Shown here one piece after another: positions 6,062 through 12,176 of a stretch of 12,176 nucleotides of DNA (position 1 is the first letter of the stretch; each line of letters starts with the position of its first letter). The stretch comes from Pseudomonadota bacterium (GTDB lineage: Bacteria; Pseudomonadota; Gammaproteobacteria; Burkholderiales; JABEVD01), in NCBI GenBank assembly GCA_021811205.1, contig JAJZPK010000060.1:1-12176 (forward strand). The letters are read 5' to 3'. The notes under the pieces were generated by a model. The model searched no databases. It was not told the origin of the DNA and worked only from the letters and a program-made list of their open reading frames with translations. Made by a program: the position numbers and the translations under genes.

Positions 6062-6496
6062 CTAGCGCGCCAGAGATAAACGCGCAGACGTGCGCTGGGC
6101 AGTCTTTTCCGATGAAAAGGCGTCGAACCCGAAATGCTTGAGGCGGGCGATCTTGCCGGAAATTTCGCCGAATGCGCGCAACTCTCCGCGGTAGCCGATC
6201 TTTCTCAATGTCCGTGCGCTGACATAGCCGAGGCCGTCGCTGTATCTGTCGAATTCGATTGCGATCACGCTGAAATCGTCAATATCATGTTCGATCGCAT
6301 CGATGCCTTCGCTCGGCGAAAGCCAGACGCCTAGCGGCCAGCCATGCTCGTATTCCCTGCGGATCAGCTCGCTTTTCTTTGCGCGCCACACGGCAAGAGG
6401 CACGATTACCGGACCAACAGGCAATTTCGCCTCTTCCGGAGCGTCCAATGTGGGGAGCGTTTTCCAGCCATCTTCCTTTCCTGTCAGTCTGTACAT
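6062..6496 (-). CDS. DUF934 protein, predicted sulfite-reduction accessory
   Basis: This is a 144-residue cytosolic protein of the DUF934 family. Its members usually lie next to cysI-type sulfite reductase genes in proteobacteria and are annotated as oxidoreductases probably involved in sulfite reduction; the biochemical role is unproven. The family pattern is clear: VIVPLAVW (30-37), GVWL (56-59), the block FSVIAIEFDRYSDGLGY (75-91), then SARTLRKIGYRGELRAFG (93-110) and GFDAF (123-127). The usual Arg-Cys before GFDAF reads HF here. A textbook AGGAGG lies 5 bases upstream of the ATG. In this window it stands alone: no sulfite reductase gene is adjacent, and the gene upstream on the same strand ends in a terminator. 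Its nearest sulfur gene is aprA, about 3.2 kb away. Confidence 0.88.
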   Translation of the reverse strand: MYRLTGKEDGWKTLPTLDAPEEAKLPVGPVIVPLAVWRAKKSELIRREYEHGWPLGVWLSPSEGIDAIEHDIDDFSVIAIEFDRYSDGLGYVSARTLRKIGYRGELRAFGEISGKIARLKHFGFDAFSSEKTAQRTSARLSLAR

Positions 6497-6587
6497 GATT
6501 CCTCCTGTTGGATGATGAATCGATGTTAGCCGAAGGAAGAAAGAACGTGAAATAATAAGAAATTACAACTTAATAACTTTATGGAAT

Positions 6588-6616
6588 GAAGAAAGGCGCC
6601 GAGGGCGCCTTTCTTC
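6588..6616 (-). terminator. Intrinsic terminator overlapping the stop of the small His-rich gene
   Basis: This is a perfect 13-base-pair inverted repeat, GAAGAAAGGCGCC against GGCGCCTTTCTTC, with a 3-base loop. On either strand a GC-rich core is followed by TTTCTTC, so it could act in both directions. On the - strand it begins inside the TGA of the 74-residue gene and separates that gene from DUF934 downstream. Confidence 0.75.
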
Positions 6617-6839
6617 AGGAATGGATCGTGTGGGATTCGCCCGAGGAAAGCATGGATTTGTGTTTCGCCATGGCGGCCTGCTTGTGCAATGATGCCAAAT
6701 GACCCATTTTCGAGCAATGCTCATCCTGCTGCAGCGTGTCCCGGCGCTCGTCGTGGATGACAAGCCAGTTCGGCCCGGCGAAAGCGGGCATGGACGTCGT
6801 CGCGGCAAGTACTGCGAGCAATATGGTGAATTTCTTCAT
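6615..6839 (-). CDS. Small exported His-rich protein
   Basis: I do not recognise this protein of 74 residues. The N-terminus MKKFTILLAVLAATTSMPAFA is a textbook signal peptide with cleavage expected after AFA (residue 21). The mature chain of about 53 residues holds seven His (29, 41, 47, 52, 60, 70, 73), three Met and one Cys (C42), and no further hydrophobic segment. That composition suggests binding of a metal such as copper, zinc or nickel in the periplasm, but no known motif is present, so this is inference. AAGGAA lies about 7 bases before the ATG. The gene follows the HDOD-receiver-GGDEF gene on the same strand after 58 bp and could be read from the same transcript. Its stop codon is inside an intrinsic terminator. 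Confidence 0.78.
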   Translation of the reverse strand: MKKFTILLAVLAATTSMPAFAGPNWLVIHDERRDTLQQDEHCSKMGHLASLHKQAAMAKHKSMLSSGESHTIHS

Positions 6840-6855
6840 GGTGTTCCTTTCGATG

Positions 6856-6876
6856 CCTGTTTGGAATACAGACAGG
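6856..6876. repeat. Inverted repeat in the leader of the small His-rich gene
   Basis: CCTGTTTG (6856-6863) and CAGACAGG (6869-6876) form an 8-base-pair inverted repeat with one imperfect pair and a 5-base spacer. It lies 16 bp upstream of the start codon at 6839. No T run follows on the - strand, so it is not a terminator. It could be an operator or an mRNA hairpin. Confidence 0.35.
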
Positions 6877-6897
6877 GGAATATTAGAAAAAGTTCAA

Positions 6898-8787
6898 TCA
6901 GGATTGCCTGTTTTTTGCGAGCACAACCTTGTTCCGTCCGTTTTTCTTCGCTTCATAGAGCGCCGTATCGGCAGATTTGATCAGGCTTTCGAGGGTTCTC
7001 ATGGCAGGGCGCCTGGAGGCTACGCCGATGCTGACGGTAAGCTTGAGCTTCAGCTTTTCGTTGACGTAGGGGGAGGATTCGACCGCGCTCCTGAAGCGCT
7101 CTGCACAGTTCATCGCTGCAGTCGCATTCGCGCTCGGCAGAATCGCGAGGAACTCCTCGCCGCCGAAGCGGCAGATTGCGTCCTGAGCCCGCATCGCGCT
7201 TCTCAATGTCAGTGCGATGTGGCGGATGACTTCGTCGCCGATGTCGTGGCCGTGAAGATCGTTGACCGATTTGAATTTGTCGATGTCGATCATCAGGCAA
7301 GAGAGGATCTGGGTGCGCTTCCATTCTGTCGCGAGTCGTTCGATCGCATAGCGCCGGTTGGGAAGCCCGGTAAGCTGGTCCGTCATGGAGGCTTTCTGGG
7401 CGCGCCGGTTCGCGACGGCCAGTTCGGCCGCGACATTGCGCAAGGACTCGCTCTGGCTCAGGAGTTCTTCCCTCATCCTGACGAAGCGCTGGCCGGCAAG
7501 CACCCGGGCTGCAAGCTCCATTGCCCCGTAGGGCTTGGTCATCACGGCGTCGGCCCCTGCAGAGAAGGCGCTGACGATTTTTTCCTCGCTATTTCCGGAA
7601 ACAAACAGGATCATGTAGACGAATTTCCCGGAGGGCAGTTCGCGCAATGCCTTCGCGAATTCGACCGAGGCGGATAGGTCGCAGATGACGAGCTGGGGGT
7701 CTGCATCCAAAGCGAGCTGCAGCGCATCCTGCAAGTTGGTGGCAATTTCGACCGAATGTCCGAGAGAGGAAACCTCGTGGGAAAGCCTGCCCAGTGAAAT
7801 CATGTCGTCCCCGGCCAGCATGATCCTGAGCGGAAATTCGAGGTGGGGATTGGGTTTTCCGGCTTCTTCGGGCTTTTCGTCGGGGAGGGCTGCGATCATT
7901 TCGGCGAAATTCGGCAAATCGCGGCTCGGGACTTCGAGTATTCTGCTCCATTCCTGCCATTGCGCGACGGCATCGTTGCTGAGTGCGATGAAATCGTCCT
8001 GGTCGAGCTCCCATTCGGAGGCCATATTGATGAATTCGGGCAAGCTGCGCATGATCGCCTTTTCCCCCGAGACGAGCTTGTCGGCGAGCATGTCGGCGAA
8101 ATGCCATATTCTGCACAGGCCGTATTCCCTCGTGCCTTTCGTGAAGCCCGCGCCCTCCGGGTCATTGTGATGGCTTGCGGCATCCGCGAACATCTGGGGG
8201 AGCATCCAGTTTTCCATGAGGGCGGCAGTCAATTCGACATGATCGGTCTCGAATCTCGCCTTCTCCCAAATGAGCTGCTTCTCGATGGGAAGCTTTGCGC
8301 TCAGAATCTCGGAATAGGCGATAGGGTAGAGGGTGGCGAGGGCAAGCATGCCGACGTTCGACAGGAGCGCGCCGACGAAGCATTCCTCGGGCTGGGCCAC
8401 TCTTTCCCGCTCGCAGAGCATTTGCGAGACGATGGCTGCCGCAAGGGATTTGGACCAGAAGCGCATGTAGTCGAAATGCTTGCAGGCGCCTCGCCTGTTT
8501 CCTGCCAGAATGGAAAATCCGATCGCAAGCTGTCTTGTTTCGTCCAGTCCGAGCAGGTTGAGCGCGCTCGAGACGGAAGCGATAGCCCTGGTCCCGGCTT
8601 TCAGCACGTTCGCGCTCTTGATCAATTTCCCGCTCAAGGAAGGGTCCGCCTTCACGACATGGGCGATTTCGGAAAGGGAGACGTCGGGTTTTCTGGTAAG
8701 CTGGAATATCGTGAGCGCTACGCCCATGGGAGAGGGAAGGTCGCCGCTGGCTTTCAACTCTTCGAAACTGGACTTGAATTGACTCAT
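6898..8787 (-). CDS. HDOD-receiver-GGDEF diguanylate cyclase
   Basis: This is a 629-residue cytosolic signalling protein with three domains. An HDOD domain (about 15-215) binds ligands or partners and has no catalytic HD function. A receiver domain (about 320-435) has its acidic pair at D327/D328, the probable phosphorylated D370 (LVICDLS), a Ser in FVSGN, and K418 in TKP, so it looks able to be phosphorylated. A short helical linker of about 40 residues leads to a GGDEF domain (about 465-629). GGEEF is at 542-546, so it should make cyclic di-GMP. RAQD (533-536), exactly five residues before GGEEF, is the inhibitory I-site for product feedback. The start at 8787 has no clear Shine-Dalgarno sequence, but the HDOD domain begins soon after, so little can be missing. 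A small exported protein gene follows 58 bp downstream. The sensor kinase partner is not in the window. Confidence 0.93.
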   Translation of the reverse strand: MSQFKSSFEELKASGDLPSPMGVALTIFQLTRKPDVSLSEIAHVVKADPSLSGKLIKSANVLKAGTRAIASVSSALNLLGLDETRQLAIGFSILAGNRRGACKHFDYMRFWSKSLAAAIVSQMLCERERVAQPEECFVGALLSNVGMLALATLYPIAYSEILSAKLPIEKQLIWEKARFETDHVELTAALMENWMLPQMFADAASHHNDPEGAGFTKGTREYGLCRIWHFADMLADKLVSGEKAIMRSLPEFINMASEWELDQDDFIALSNDAVAQWQEWSRILEVPSRDLPNFAEMIAALPDEKPEEAGKPNPHLEFPLRIMLAGDDMISLGRLSHEVSSLGHSVEIATNLQDALQLALDADPQLVICDLSASVEFAKALRELPSGKFVYMILFVSGNSEEKIVSAFSAGADAVMTKPYGAMELAARVLAGQRFVRMREELLSQSESLRNVAAELAVANRRAQKASMTDQLTGLPNRRYAIERLATEWKRTQILSCLMIDIDKFKSVNDLHGHDIGDEVIRHIALTLRSAMRAQDAICRFGGEEFLAILPSANATAAMNCAERFRSAVESSPYVNEKLKLKLTVSIGVASRRPAMRTLESLIKSADTALYEAKKNGRNKVVLAKNRQS

Positions 8788-8822
8788 TTTCGATTGTTTT
8801 GATCATCTTATGGTTATTGGAT

Positions 8823-8828
8823 TTTATA
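8823..8828 (-). promoter_or_regulatory. Possible -10 box for the cyclase gene
   Basis: On the - strand the divergent gap of 89 bp contains TATAAA, 35 bases before the start codon of the HDOD-receiver-GGDEF gene. No good -35 box is found at the proper distance. The same A+T-rich stretch may also serve the divergent gamma-glutamyltransferase gene, where TTGATC (8799-8804) and TTTTAT (8822-8827) are a weak pair. Confidence 0.2.
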
Positions 8829-8844
8829 CCTGAAAGATAAAAAC

Positions 8845-8895
8845 ATGAAACTTTCTTTTCTCGGACAATACGTTATGTGGGCGAGCGCACATTGA
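8845..8895 (+). other. Possible 16-codon leader frame before ggt
   Basis: A short frame opens with ATG at 8845 and ends with TGA at 8893-8895. Its stop overlaps a TTG codon (8892-8894) that is in the ggt frame and lies at the ideal place for the ggt signal peptide to begin. The product would be MKLSFLGQYVMWASAH. It may couple translation to ggt or be chance; the ribosome binding site before it is weak. Confidence 0.2.
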
Positions 8896-10610
8896 GGATT
8901 TCCATCATTCTTTTCCTGCTTGCAGCTCAGGTCGCTGGAGCGGCCGGCTACACTGCTCCGGAGGCTTCGACAGGGACGAAGCCATCCCAGCGCGCAATGG
9001 GCATCCACGGCATGGTTGCCGTCGCCAATCCTTATGCAGCTCGCGCGGCAATGGACATGCTGAAGATGGGCGGCAGCGCCGTGGACGCGGCAGTTGCAGC
9101 CCAGATGGTGCTGAATCTCGTCGAACCCCAGTCGTCCGGCATAGGCGGAGGGGCTTTCCTGCTTTACTATTCGAAAGGGAAAATCTCTGCTTTCGACGGC
9201 AGGGAAACGGCACCAATTGGGGATACCCCTGCGCTTTTTCTGGACAAGAAGGGTGCGCCGCTCGAATTCTTTGACGCTGTCGTCGGCGGGAAATCGGTTG
9301 GTGTGCCGGGCACGTTGCGCATGCTCGAGATGGCCCACAGGAAATACGGCAAGCTTCCCTGGAAAGCCCTGTTCAAGCCTGCGATCGATCTTTGCGAAAA
9401 AGGCTTTGTCGTCTCCCCAAGGCTGCATGCCCTTCTTGCGAAAGACAGGTTCCTGAAGCTTGATAGAAATGCAGGCGTCTATTTCTACCATGAAGACGGC
9501 AGCGCAAGAAGCATTGGGGAGAGGCTGAAGAATCCGGCACTCGCAAGGGTTTTCAGGAGGATAGCGAAAGAAGGGGCGGACGCCTTTTACGATGGAAAAA
9601 TCGCCTCCGACATCGTTGAAGCTGTACGCAAGAACGCAAGAAACCCTGGACTGATGTCGCTATCCGACCTTTCCGGATACAAACCGGTCGTGCGGAAAGC
9701 AGTCTGCGGAAGATACAGGAAATGGAGGATATGCGGCATGCCGCCGCCGAGTTCGGGGGGCGTCGCGGTCATCCAGATCATGGGCATGCTTTCCCATTTC
9801 GATCTCGGCAAGACGCCCGAAACCGGACGGGCGGTGCATCTGATCGCAGATGCGGAAAGGCTGGCCTTTGCCGACAGGGACCGCTATCTCGCCGATCCCG
9901 ATTTCGTTCCTATTCCGCTTCCCGGCATGATCGATCCATCCTATCTGGCTTCCCGCTCTTCGCTGATCTCGGAAAAAGAGGCTTTGAAGACTGCGTTGCC
10001 GGGCAATCCGCCAGGTTCGGAAGAAATAAAAACCCAAGGGGCGGGCGCAATGGAATTCCATTCGACGAGCCATCTTTCCATCGTCGACAAATGGGGCGAT
10101 GCAGTTTCCATGACGTCTTCGATCGAGAATGCCTTCGGCAGCCGGGTGATGGTGGACGGTTTCCTGCTCAACAACGAACTGACCGATTTTTCATTTCTTC
10201 CCGAGAAGAACGGCAAGCCCGTCGCGAACCGGGTCGGGCCTAGAAAGCGGCCGAGAAGCTCGATGGCTCCCACCCTGGTTTTCGATCGGAAGGGCAGGCT
10301 TTACGCCGTTCTGGGTTCTCCCGGGGGACCCTTCATCATCGACATCGTGGCAAAAAACCTTGTTGCCCTGCTCGACTGGCATCTCGATATGGCTGGTGCC
10401 GCCGCCCTTCCGAACTTCGGGAGCATAGGCGGCCCTGTCCTGCTCGAGAAGGGGACACCGCTCGAGTCATTGAAAGGGCCGCTCGAGGCAATGGGGCATG
10501 AAGTCAGGGTCATGGATCTCAACAGCGGTGTGCATGGCGTCCTGAGAATGCATTCAGGGTGGGAAGGCGGGGCCGACCCCAGAAGGGAAGGCATTGCGAT
10601 CGGGTATTGA
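8877..10610 (+). CDS. ggt: Gamma-glutamyltransferase (glutathione hydrolase)
   Basis: This is an exported Ntn-hydrolase that splits glutathione and other gamma-glutamyl compounds and can transfer the glutamyl group. It is made as one chain of 577 residues and cuts itself before the catalytic Thr. That residue is T397, in HSTSHLSIVD. The product is a large subunit (up to 396) and a small one (397-577). Other family blocks are NPYAARAAMDML and GGSAVDAAVA, then GIGGGAF, FDGRETAP, MPPPSSGG, MTSSIENAFGS and NNELTDFS. The oxyanion block reads GSPGGPFII where many members have GSPGGSRI. A signal peptide, with hydrophobic core ISIILFLLAAQVAGA, directs it to the periplasm. The start is unsure: GTG at 8877 and TTG at 8892 both fit, neither with a good Shine-Dalgarno sequence. 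TTG would give an N-terminus of MRISIILF. The role is probably salvage of cysteine and glutamate from periplasmic glutathione. Confidence 0.93.
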   Translation: MGERTLRISIILFLLAAQVAGAAGYTAPEASTGTKPSQRAMGIHGMVAVANPYAARAAMDMLKMGGSAVDAAVAAQMVLNLVEPQSSGIGGGAFLLYYSKGKISAFDGRETAPIGDTPALFLDKKGAPLEFFDAVVGGKSVGVPGTLRMLEMAHRKYGKLPWKALFKPAIDLCEKGFVVSPRLHALLAKDRFLKLDRNAGVYFYHEDGSARSIGERLKNPALARVFRRIAKEGADAFYDGKIASDIVEAVRKNARNPGLMSLSDLSGYKPVVRKAVCGRYRKWRICGMPPPSSGGVAVIQIMGMLSHFDLGKTPETGRAVHLIADAERLAFADRDRYLADPDFVPIPLPGMIDPSYLASRSSLISEKEALKTALPGNPPGSEEIKTQGAGAMEFHSTSHLSIVDKWGDAVSMTSSIENAFGSRVMVDGFLLNNELTDFSFLPEKNGKPVANRVGPRKRPRSSMAPTLVFDRKGRLYAVLGSPGGPFIIDIVAKNLVALLDWHLDMAGAAALPNFGSIGGPVLLEKGTPLESLKGPLEAMGHEVRVMDLNSGVHGVLRMHSGWEGGADPRREGIAIGY

Positions 10611-10624
10611 GTTATTGAAAAAAG

Positions 10625-10642
10625 TTCCTATTATTATAGGAA
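10625..10642. repeat. Perfect inverted repeat between ggt and the next gene
   Basis: TTCCTAT (10625-10631) and ATAGGAA (10636-10642) are a perfect 7-base-pair inverted repeat with a 4-base spacer. It lies in the 47-bp gap, just upstream of the ribosome binding site of the next gene. The stem is A+T-rich, and on the + strand no T run follows. On the - strand CTTTTTTC follows, but no - strand gene reads into it directly. It could be an operator or a leader hairpin. Confidence 0.35.
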
Positions 10643-10657
10643 ACGAAGGGAGGACGC

Positions 10658-11020
10658 ATGGACATACGCATCTTGTTCCTTTTTTTCGCAATCTTCGCAA
10701 TAGCGACGACCGCATTTTCCATGGGAAGCAAGGCGGCATTCTGGCATGAAGGCTCCGCACAGATCACCTGGCCGAAGGCAGGCGAGTTGATCGATGGCGA
10801 AGCGAAGAACGAGCTTGCCTACGATTTCCATCCGAGTCTCGATGGGCACCACCTGCGCATTTACGTCGACAGGGAACCGCCGGTAGTCGTGCGTGAATGG
10901 AGGGGCAGCTACACGCTTCCCCTGCTCGGAATGGGGAGGCACGTGATCTGCATCAGGGAAACGAACGCCATGCATGTCATGACCGGGCTTTCGAAGTGCG
11001 TGTCGGTCGTCGCGAAATAG
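10658..11020 (+). CDS. Small exported beta-sandwich-like hypothetical protein
   Basis: This is a 120-residue protein with a signal peptide (MDIRILFLFFAIFAIATTAFS, cleavage expected between about 21 and 26), so it is periplasmic or secreted. The mature part reads as beta strands: AQITWPKAGELIDG, NELAYDFHP, HHLRIYVDREPPVVV, GSYTLPLL, GRHVICIRE and CVSVVAK. This pattern, with HHLRIYVD and a later GRHVICI, resembles DUF4399-like and related immunoglobulin-like domains. The match is weak, and no function can be named. C98 and C114 could form a disulfide, and H58, H64 and H65 could bind a metal. AGGGAGG lies 6 bases before the ATG. It follows ggt after 47 bp on the same strand, so the two may share a transcript. 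Its TAG directly abuts the stop of the convergent srkA gene. Confidence 0.8.
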   Translation: MDIRILFLFFAIFAIATTAFSMGSKAAFWHEGSAQITWPKAGELIDGEAKNELAYDFHPSLDGHHLRIYVDREPPVVVREWRGSYTLPLLGMGRHVICIRETNAMHVMTGLSKCVSVVAK

Positions 11021-11992
11021 TCAGGAATGCAGAAGCGGGATCTCTTCCATGAGCGAGACCTGCTCCTTCAGTTCGAGTATCCTGTCTTGCCAGTAGCGTT
11101 CCGTGCCGAACCAGGGGAAGGCAGGCGGGAAGGCGGGATCTTCCCAGCGCCTGGCCAGCCAGGCCGAATAGTGGATCAGGCGCAATGTCCTCAGCGCTTC
11201 GACGAGATAGAGCTCTCTTTCATCGAAATCGCAGAAATCCTCGTATCCTGAAAGGAGACTCGTCAGCTGGCGAGTCATGTCCGCCCGGTCTCCCGAGAGC
11301 AGAAGCCAAAGATCCTGGACTGCGGGCCCCGTGCGGCTGTCGTCGAAATCCACGAAGTGGGGGCCCGCTTCGGTCCAGAGAATGTTTCCGGCATGGCAAT
11401 CGCCGTGCAGACGGATGGAGCGATATTCCCCGGCACGGTCGAATGCGCGCATTGCCCCTGCCAGGGCAAGATTGACTACGCTTTCATACGATTCGCGCAG
11501 TTGATCGGGAATGAAATTGGCTGAAAGCAGGTAATCCCTGGGTTCGATGCCGAAACTTTCGATGTCGATCGCGGGGCGAAACCTGTAGGATTCCATTCTG
11601 CCGATGGCATGGATCCTGCCCAGAAACCTTCCCATCCATTCGAGCACATTCGCGTTTTCGAGTTCCGGCGCCCTTCCGCCCCTTCTTTCGAATACGGCGA
11701 ACCTGAATCCGCCGTATTCGTGCAGCGTCTTGCCTGCGAGTGCCAAGGGCGGAACGACGGGGATTTCGGCATCAAACAGGGAATTCACGAAGTCATGCTC
11801 TTCCAGGATGGCGTCATTCGACCAGCGCGCAGGCCTGTAGAATTTCGCGATCAGAGGCGGGCCTTCTTCCATGCCGATCTGATAGACACGGTTTTCGTAG
11901 CTGTTGAGGGCGAGCAGCCGGCCGTTTGCGCGCAATCCCGTGTGCTCCAGGCTGTCGAGGATGAGATCGGGTGTCAGTATGGAATAGCTCAT
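11021..11992 (-). CDS. srkA: Stress response kinase A (SrkA/YihE family)
   Basis: This is a 323-residue cytosolic Ser/Thr protein kinase of the APH/choline-kinase fold, close in length and sequence to E. coli SrkA (YihE, 328 residues). That enzyme counteracts stress-induced death signalling in the Cpx response. Matching blocks recur along the chain: LNSYENRVYQ (29-38), KFYRPARW with K50, ILEEHDF, FAVF, GRFLGRIH, LHGDCHAGNILW (195-206), VDFDDSRTGPAVQDLWLLL, then FPWFG near the end. D198 in HGDCHAGN is the likely catalytic base, and N203 and D215 should hold metal. No clear ribosome binding site precedes the ATG at 11992. The 51-bp gap to the next gene, which diverges, must hold promoters for both. 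In E. coli the gene is followed by dsbA; here it is not. The identification is firm, while the physiological role here is inferred. Confidence 0.93.
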   Translation of the reverse strand: MSYSILTPDLILDSLEHTGLRANGRLLALNSYENRVYQIGMEEGPPLIAKFYRPARWSNDAILEEHDFVNSLFDAEIPVVPPLALAGKTLHEYGGFRFAVFERRGGRAPELENANVLEWMGRFLGRIHAIGRMESYRFRPAIDIESFGIEPRDYLLSANFIPDQLRESYESVVNLALAGAMRAFDRAGEYRSIRLHGDCHAGNILWTEAGPHFVDFDDSRTGPAVQDLWLLLSGDRADMTRQLTSLLSGYEDFCDFDERELYLVEALRTLRLIHYSAWLARRWEDPAFPPAFPWFGTERYWQDRILELKEQVSLMEEIPLLHS

Positions 11993-12000
11993 TGCGCCAT

Positions 12001-12030
12001 TTTACATGTTGTATGAATTTCCCTTATAGT
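12001..12030 (+). promoter_or_regulatory. Candidate promoter for the cNMP-binding protein gene
   Basis: TTTACA (12001-12006) and TATAGT (12025-12030) each match consensus at five of six positions and are 18 bases apart, in the gap divergent from srkA. Transcription would start near 12037, only a few bases before the start codon, which leaves almost no leader. The call is therefore weak. Confidence 0.3.
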
Positions 12031-12043
12031 TGCATGAGGGGGG

Positions 12044-12176
12044 ATGATGAGCGAATTTCCTGTCAAGGAGTATTTCAAGCAAACAGTGGTCTTCGAGGAA
12101 GGGGAGCTCGGGGACAAGGCGTACGTCCTGAAAAAGGGCAAGGTCGAGATATCGAAGCGGACGGGAACGGGAGATC
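12044..12176 (+). CDS. Cyclic-nucleotide-binding-domain protein (3' truncated)
   Basis: Only the first 44 codons are in the window. The reading MMSEFPVKEYFKQTVVFEEG is followed by ELGDKAYVLKKGKVEIS, the typical start of a cNMP-binding (Crp/Fnr-like) beta-roll: a strand, a turn of the type EEGELGDKAYVL, then KGKVEI. Whether a helix-turn-helix, a kinase-type or another output domain follows cannot be seen. Start codons at 12044 and 12047 are both possible. The purine run at 12037-12043 puts the better spacing on 12047. The gene diverges from srkA, with a 51-bp shared gap. Confidence 0.82.
   Translation, partial: MMSEFPVKEYFKQTVVFEEGELGDKAYVLKKGKVEISKRTGTGD

Noticed and set aside
6497..6587. 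Promoter for DUF934 in the A+T-rich gap
   Set aside because: The gap holds TTGTAA and TATTAT-like words on the - strand, but no pair has a spacing of 15-19 bases, so no specific promoter can be supported.
6736..8802. Long + strand open frames (6736-7677 and 7843-8802) opposite the cyclase gene
   Set aside because: They are mirror frames of the HDOD-receiver-GGDEF gene, whose motifs are clear, and their translations show no known domain.
1..12176. CRISPR array, tRNA/rRNA genes, insertion sequence or phage att sites
   Set aside because: No regularly spaced direct repeats, no tRNA-like cloverleaf with CCA-type end, and no transposase or integrase motifs were seen.

Overview
The window looks like chromosomal DNA of a sulfur-oxidising proteobacterium, most likely betaproteobacterial (of the Gallionellaceae, Sulfuricellaceae or Thiobacillaceae kind). 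The main evidence is the aprM-aprB-aprA cluster for dissimilatory adenylylsulfate (APS) reductase with a membrane-anchor gene, which is the arrangement of sulfur oxidisers. A DUF934 gene, normally a partner of sulfite reductase genes, and a close SrkA homologue agree with this. The taxon is inferred; no marker gene settles it. I see no rRNA, tRNA, CRISPR array, transposase or integrase.

Layout. (1) 2-2846, + strand: the 3' part of aprM, then aprB and aprA, ending in a clear intrinsic terminator at 2887-2917. This is the route that oxidises sulfite plus AMP to APS at the membrane. (2) 2965-4877, + strand: a compact three-gene unit behind that terminator. It encodes a small NTF2-like protein, a SlyD-like FKBP prolyl isomerase/chaperone and a TPR protein. 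Spacing is 18 bp and then an ATGA overlap, so the three are probably co-transcribed. (3) 4836-5721: a DUF4279 gene on the - strand, whose 3' end overlaps the TPR gene, diverges from a HIT-family hydrolase gene. Both seem to use TTG starts. (4) 5815-5985: an unrecognised 56-residue cytosolic protein with its own promoter-like sequence, leader hairpin, strong ribosome binding site and terminator.

(5) 6062-8787, - strand: read from right to left, this holds a three-domain HDOD-receiver-GGDEF signalling protein, a small secreted His-rich protein, a terminator, and DUF934 with its own leader. (6) 8877-11020, + strand: an exported gamma-glutamyltransferase and a small exported beta-sandwich-like protein. 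(7) 11021-11992, - strand: the stress-response kinase SrkA, whose stop codon directly abuts that of the previous gene. (8) 12044-12176, + strand: the first residues of a cyclic-nucleotide-binding-domain protein cut by the window edge.

The apr block is one functional unit. The following NTF2-like/SlyD-like/TPR unit may supply folding or assembly help to it, but that rests only on position. The right half is a mosaic of signalling (c-di-GMP, cyclic nucleotide), stress response and glutathione metabolism genes with no evident shared pathway. All gaps between genes are shorter than 300 bp. The most unusual points are the three-gene chaperone/TPR unit after aprA, the DUF934 gene standing away from any sulfite reductase gene, the small His-rich secreted protein downstream of the cyclase gene, and a possible short leader frame overlapping the start of the gamma-glutamyltransferase gene.
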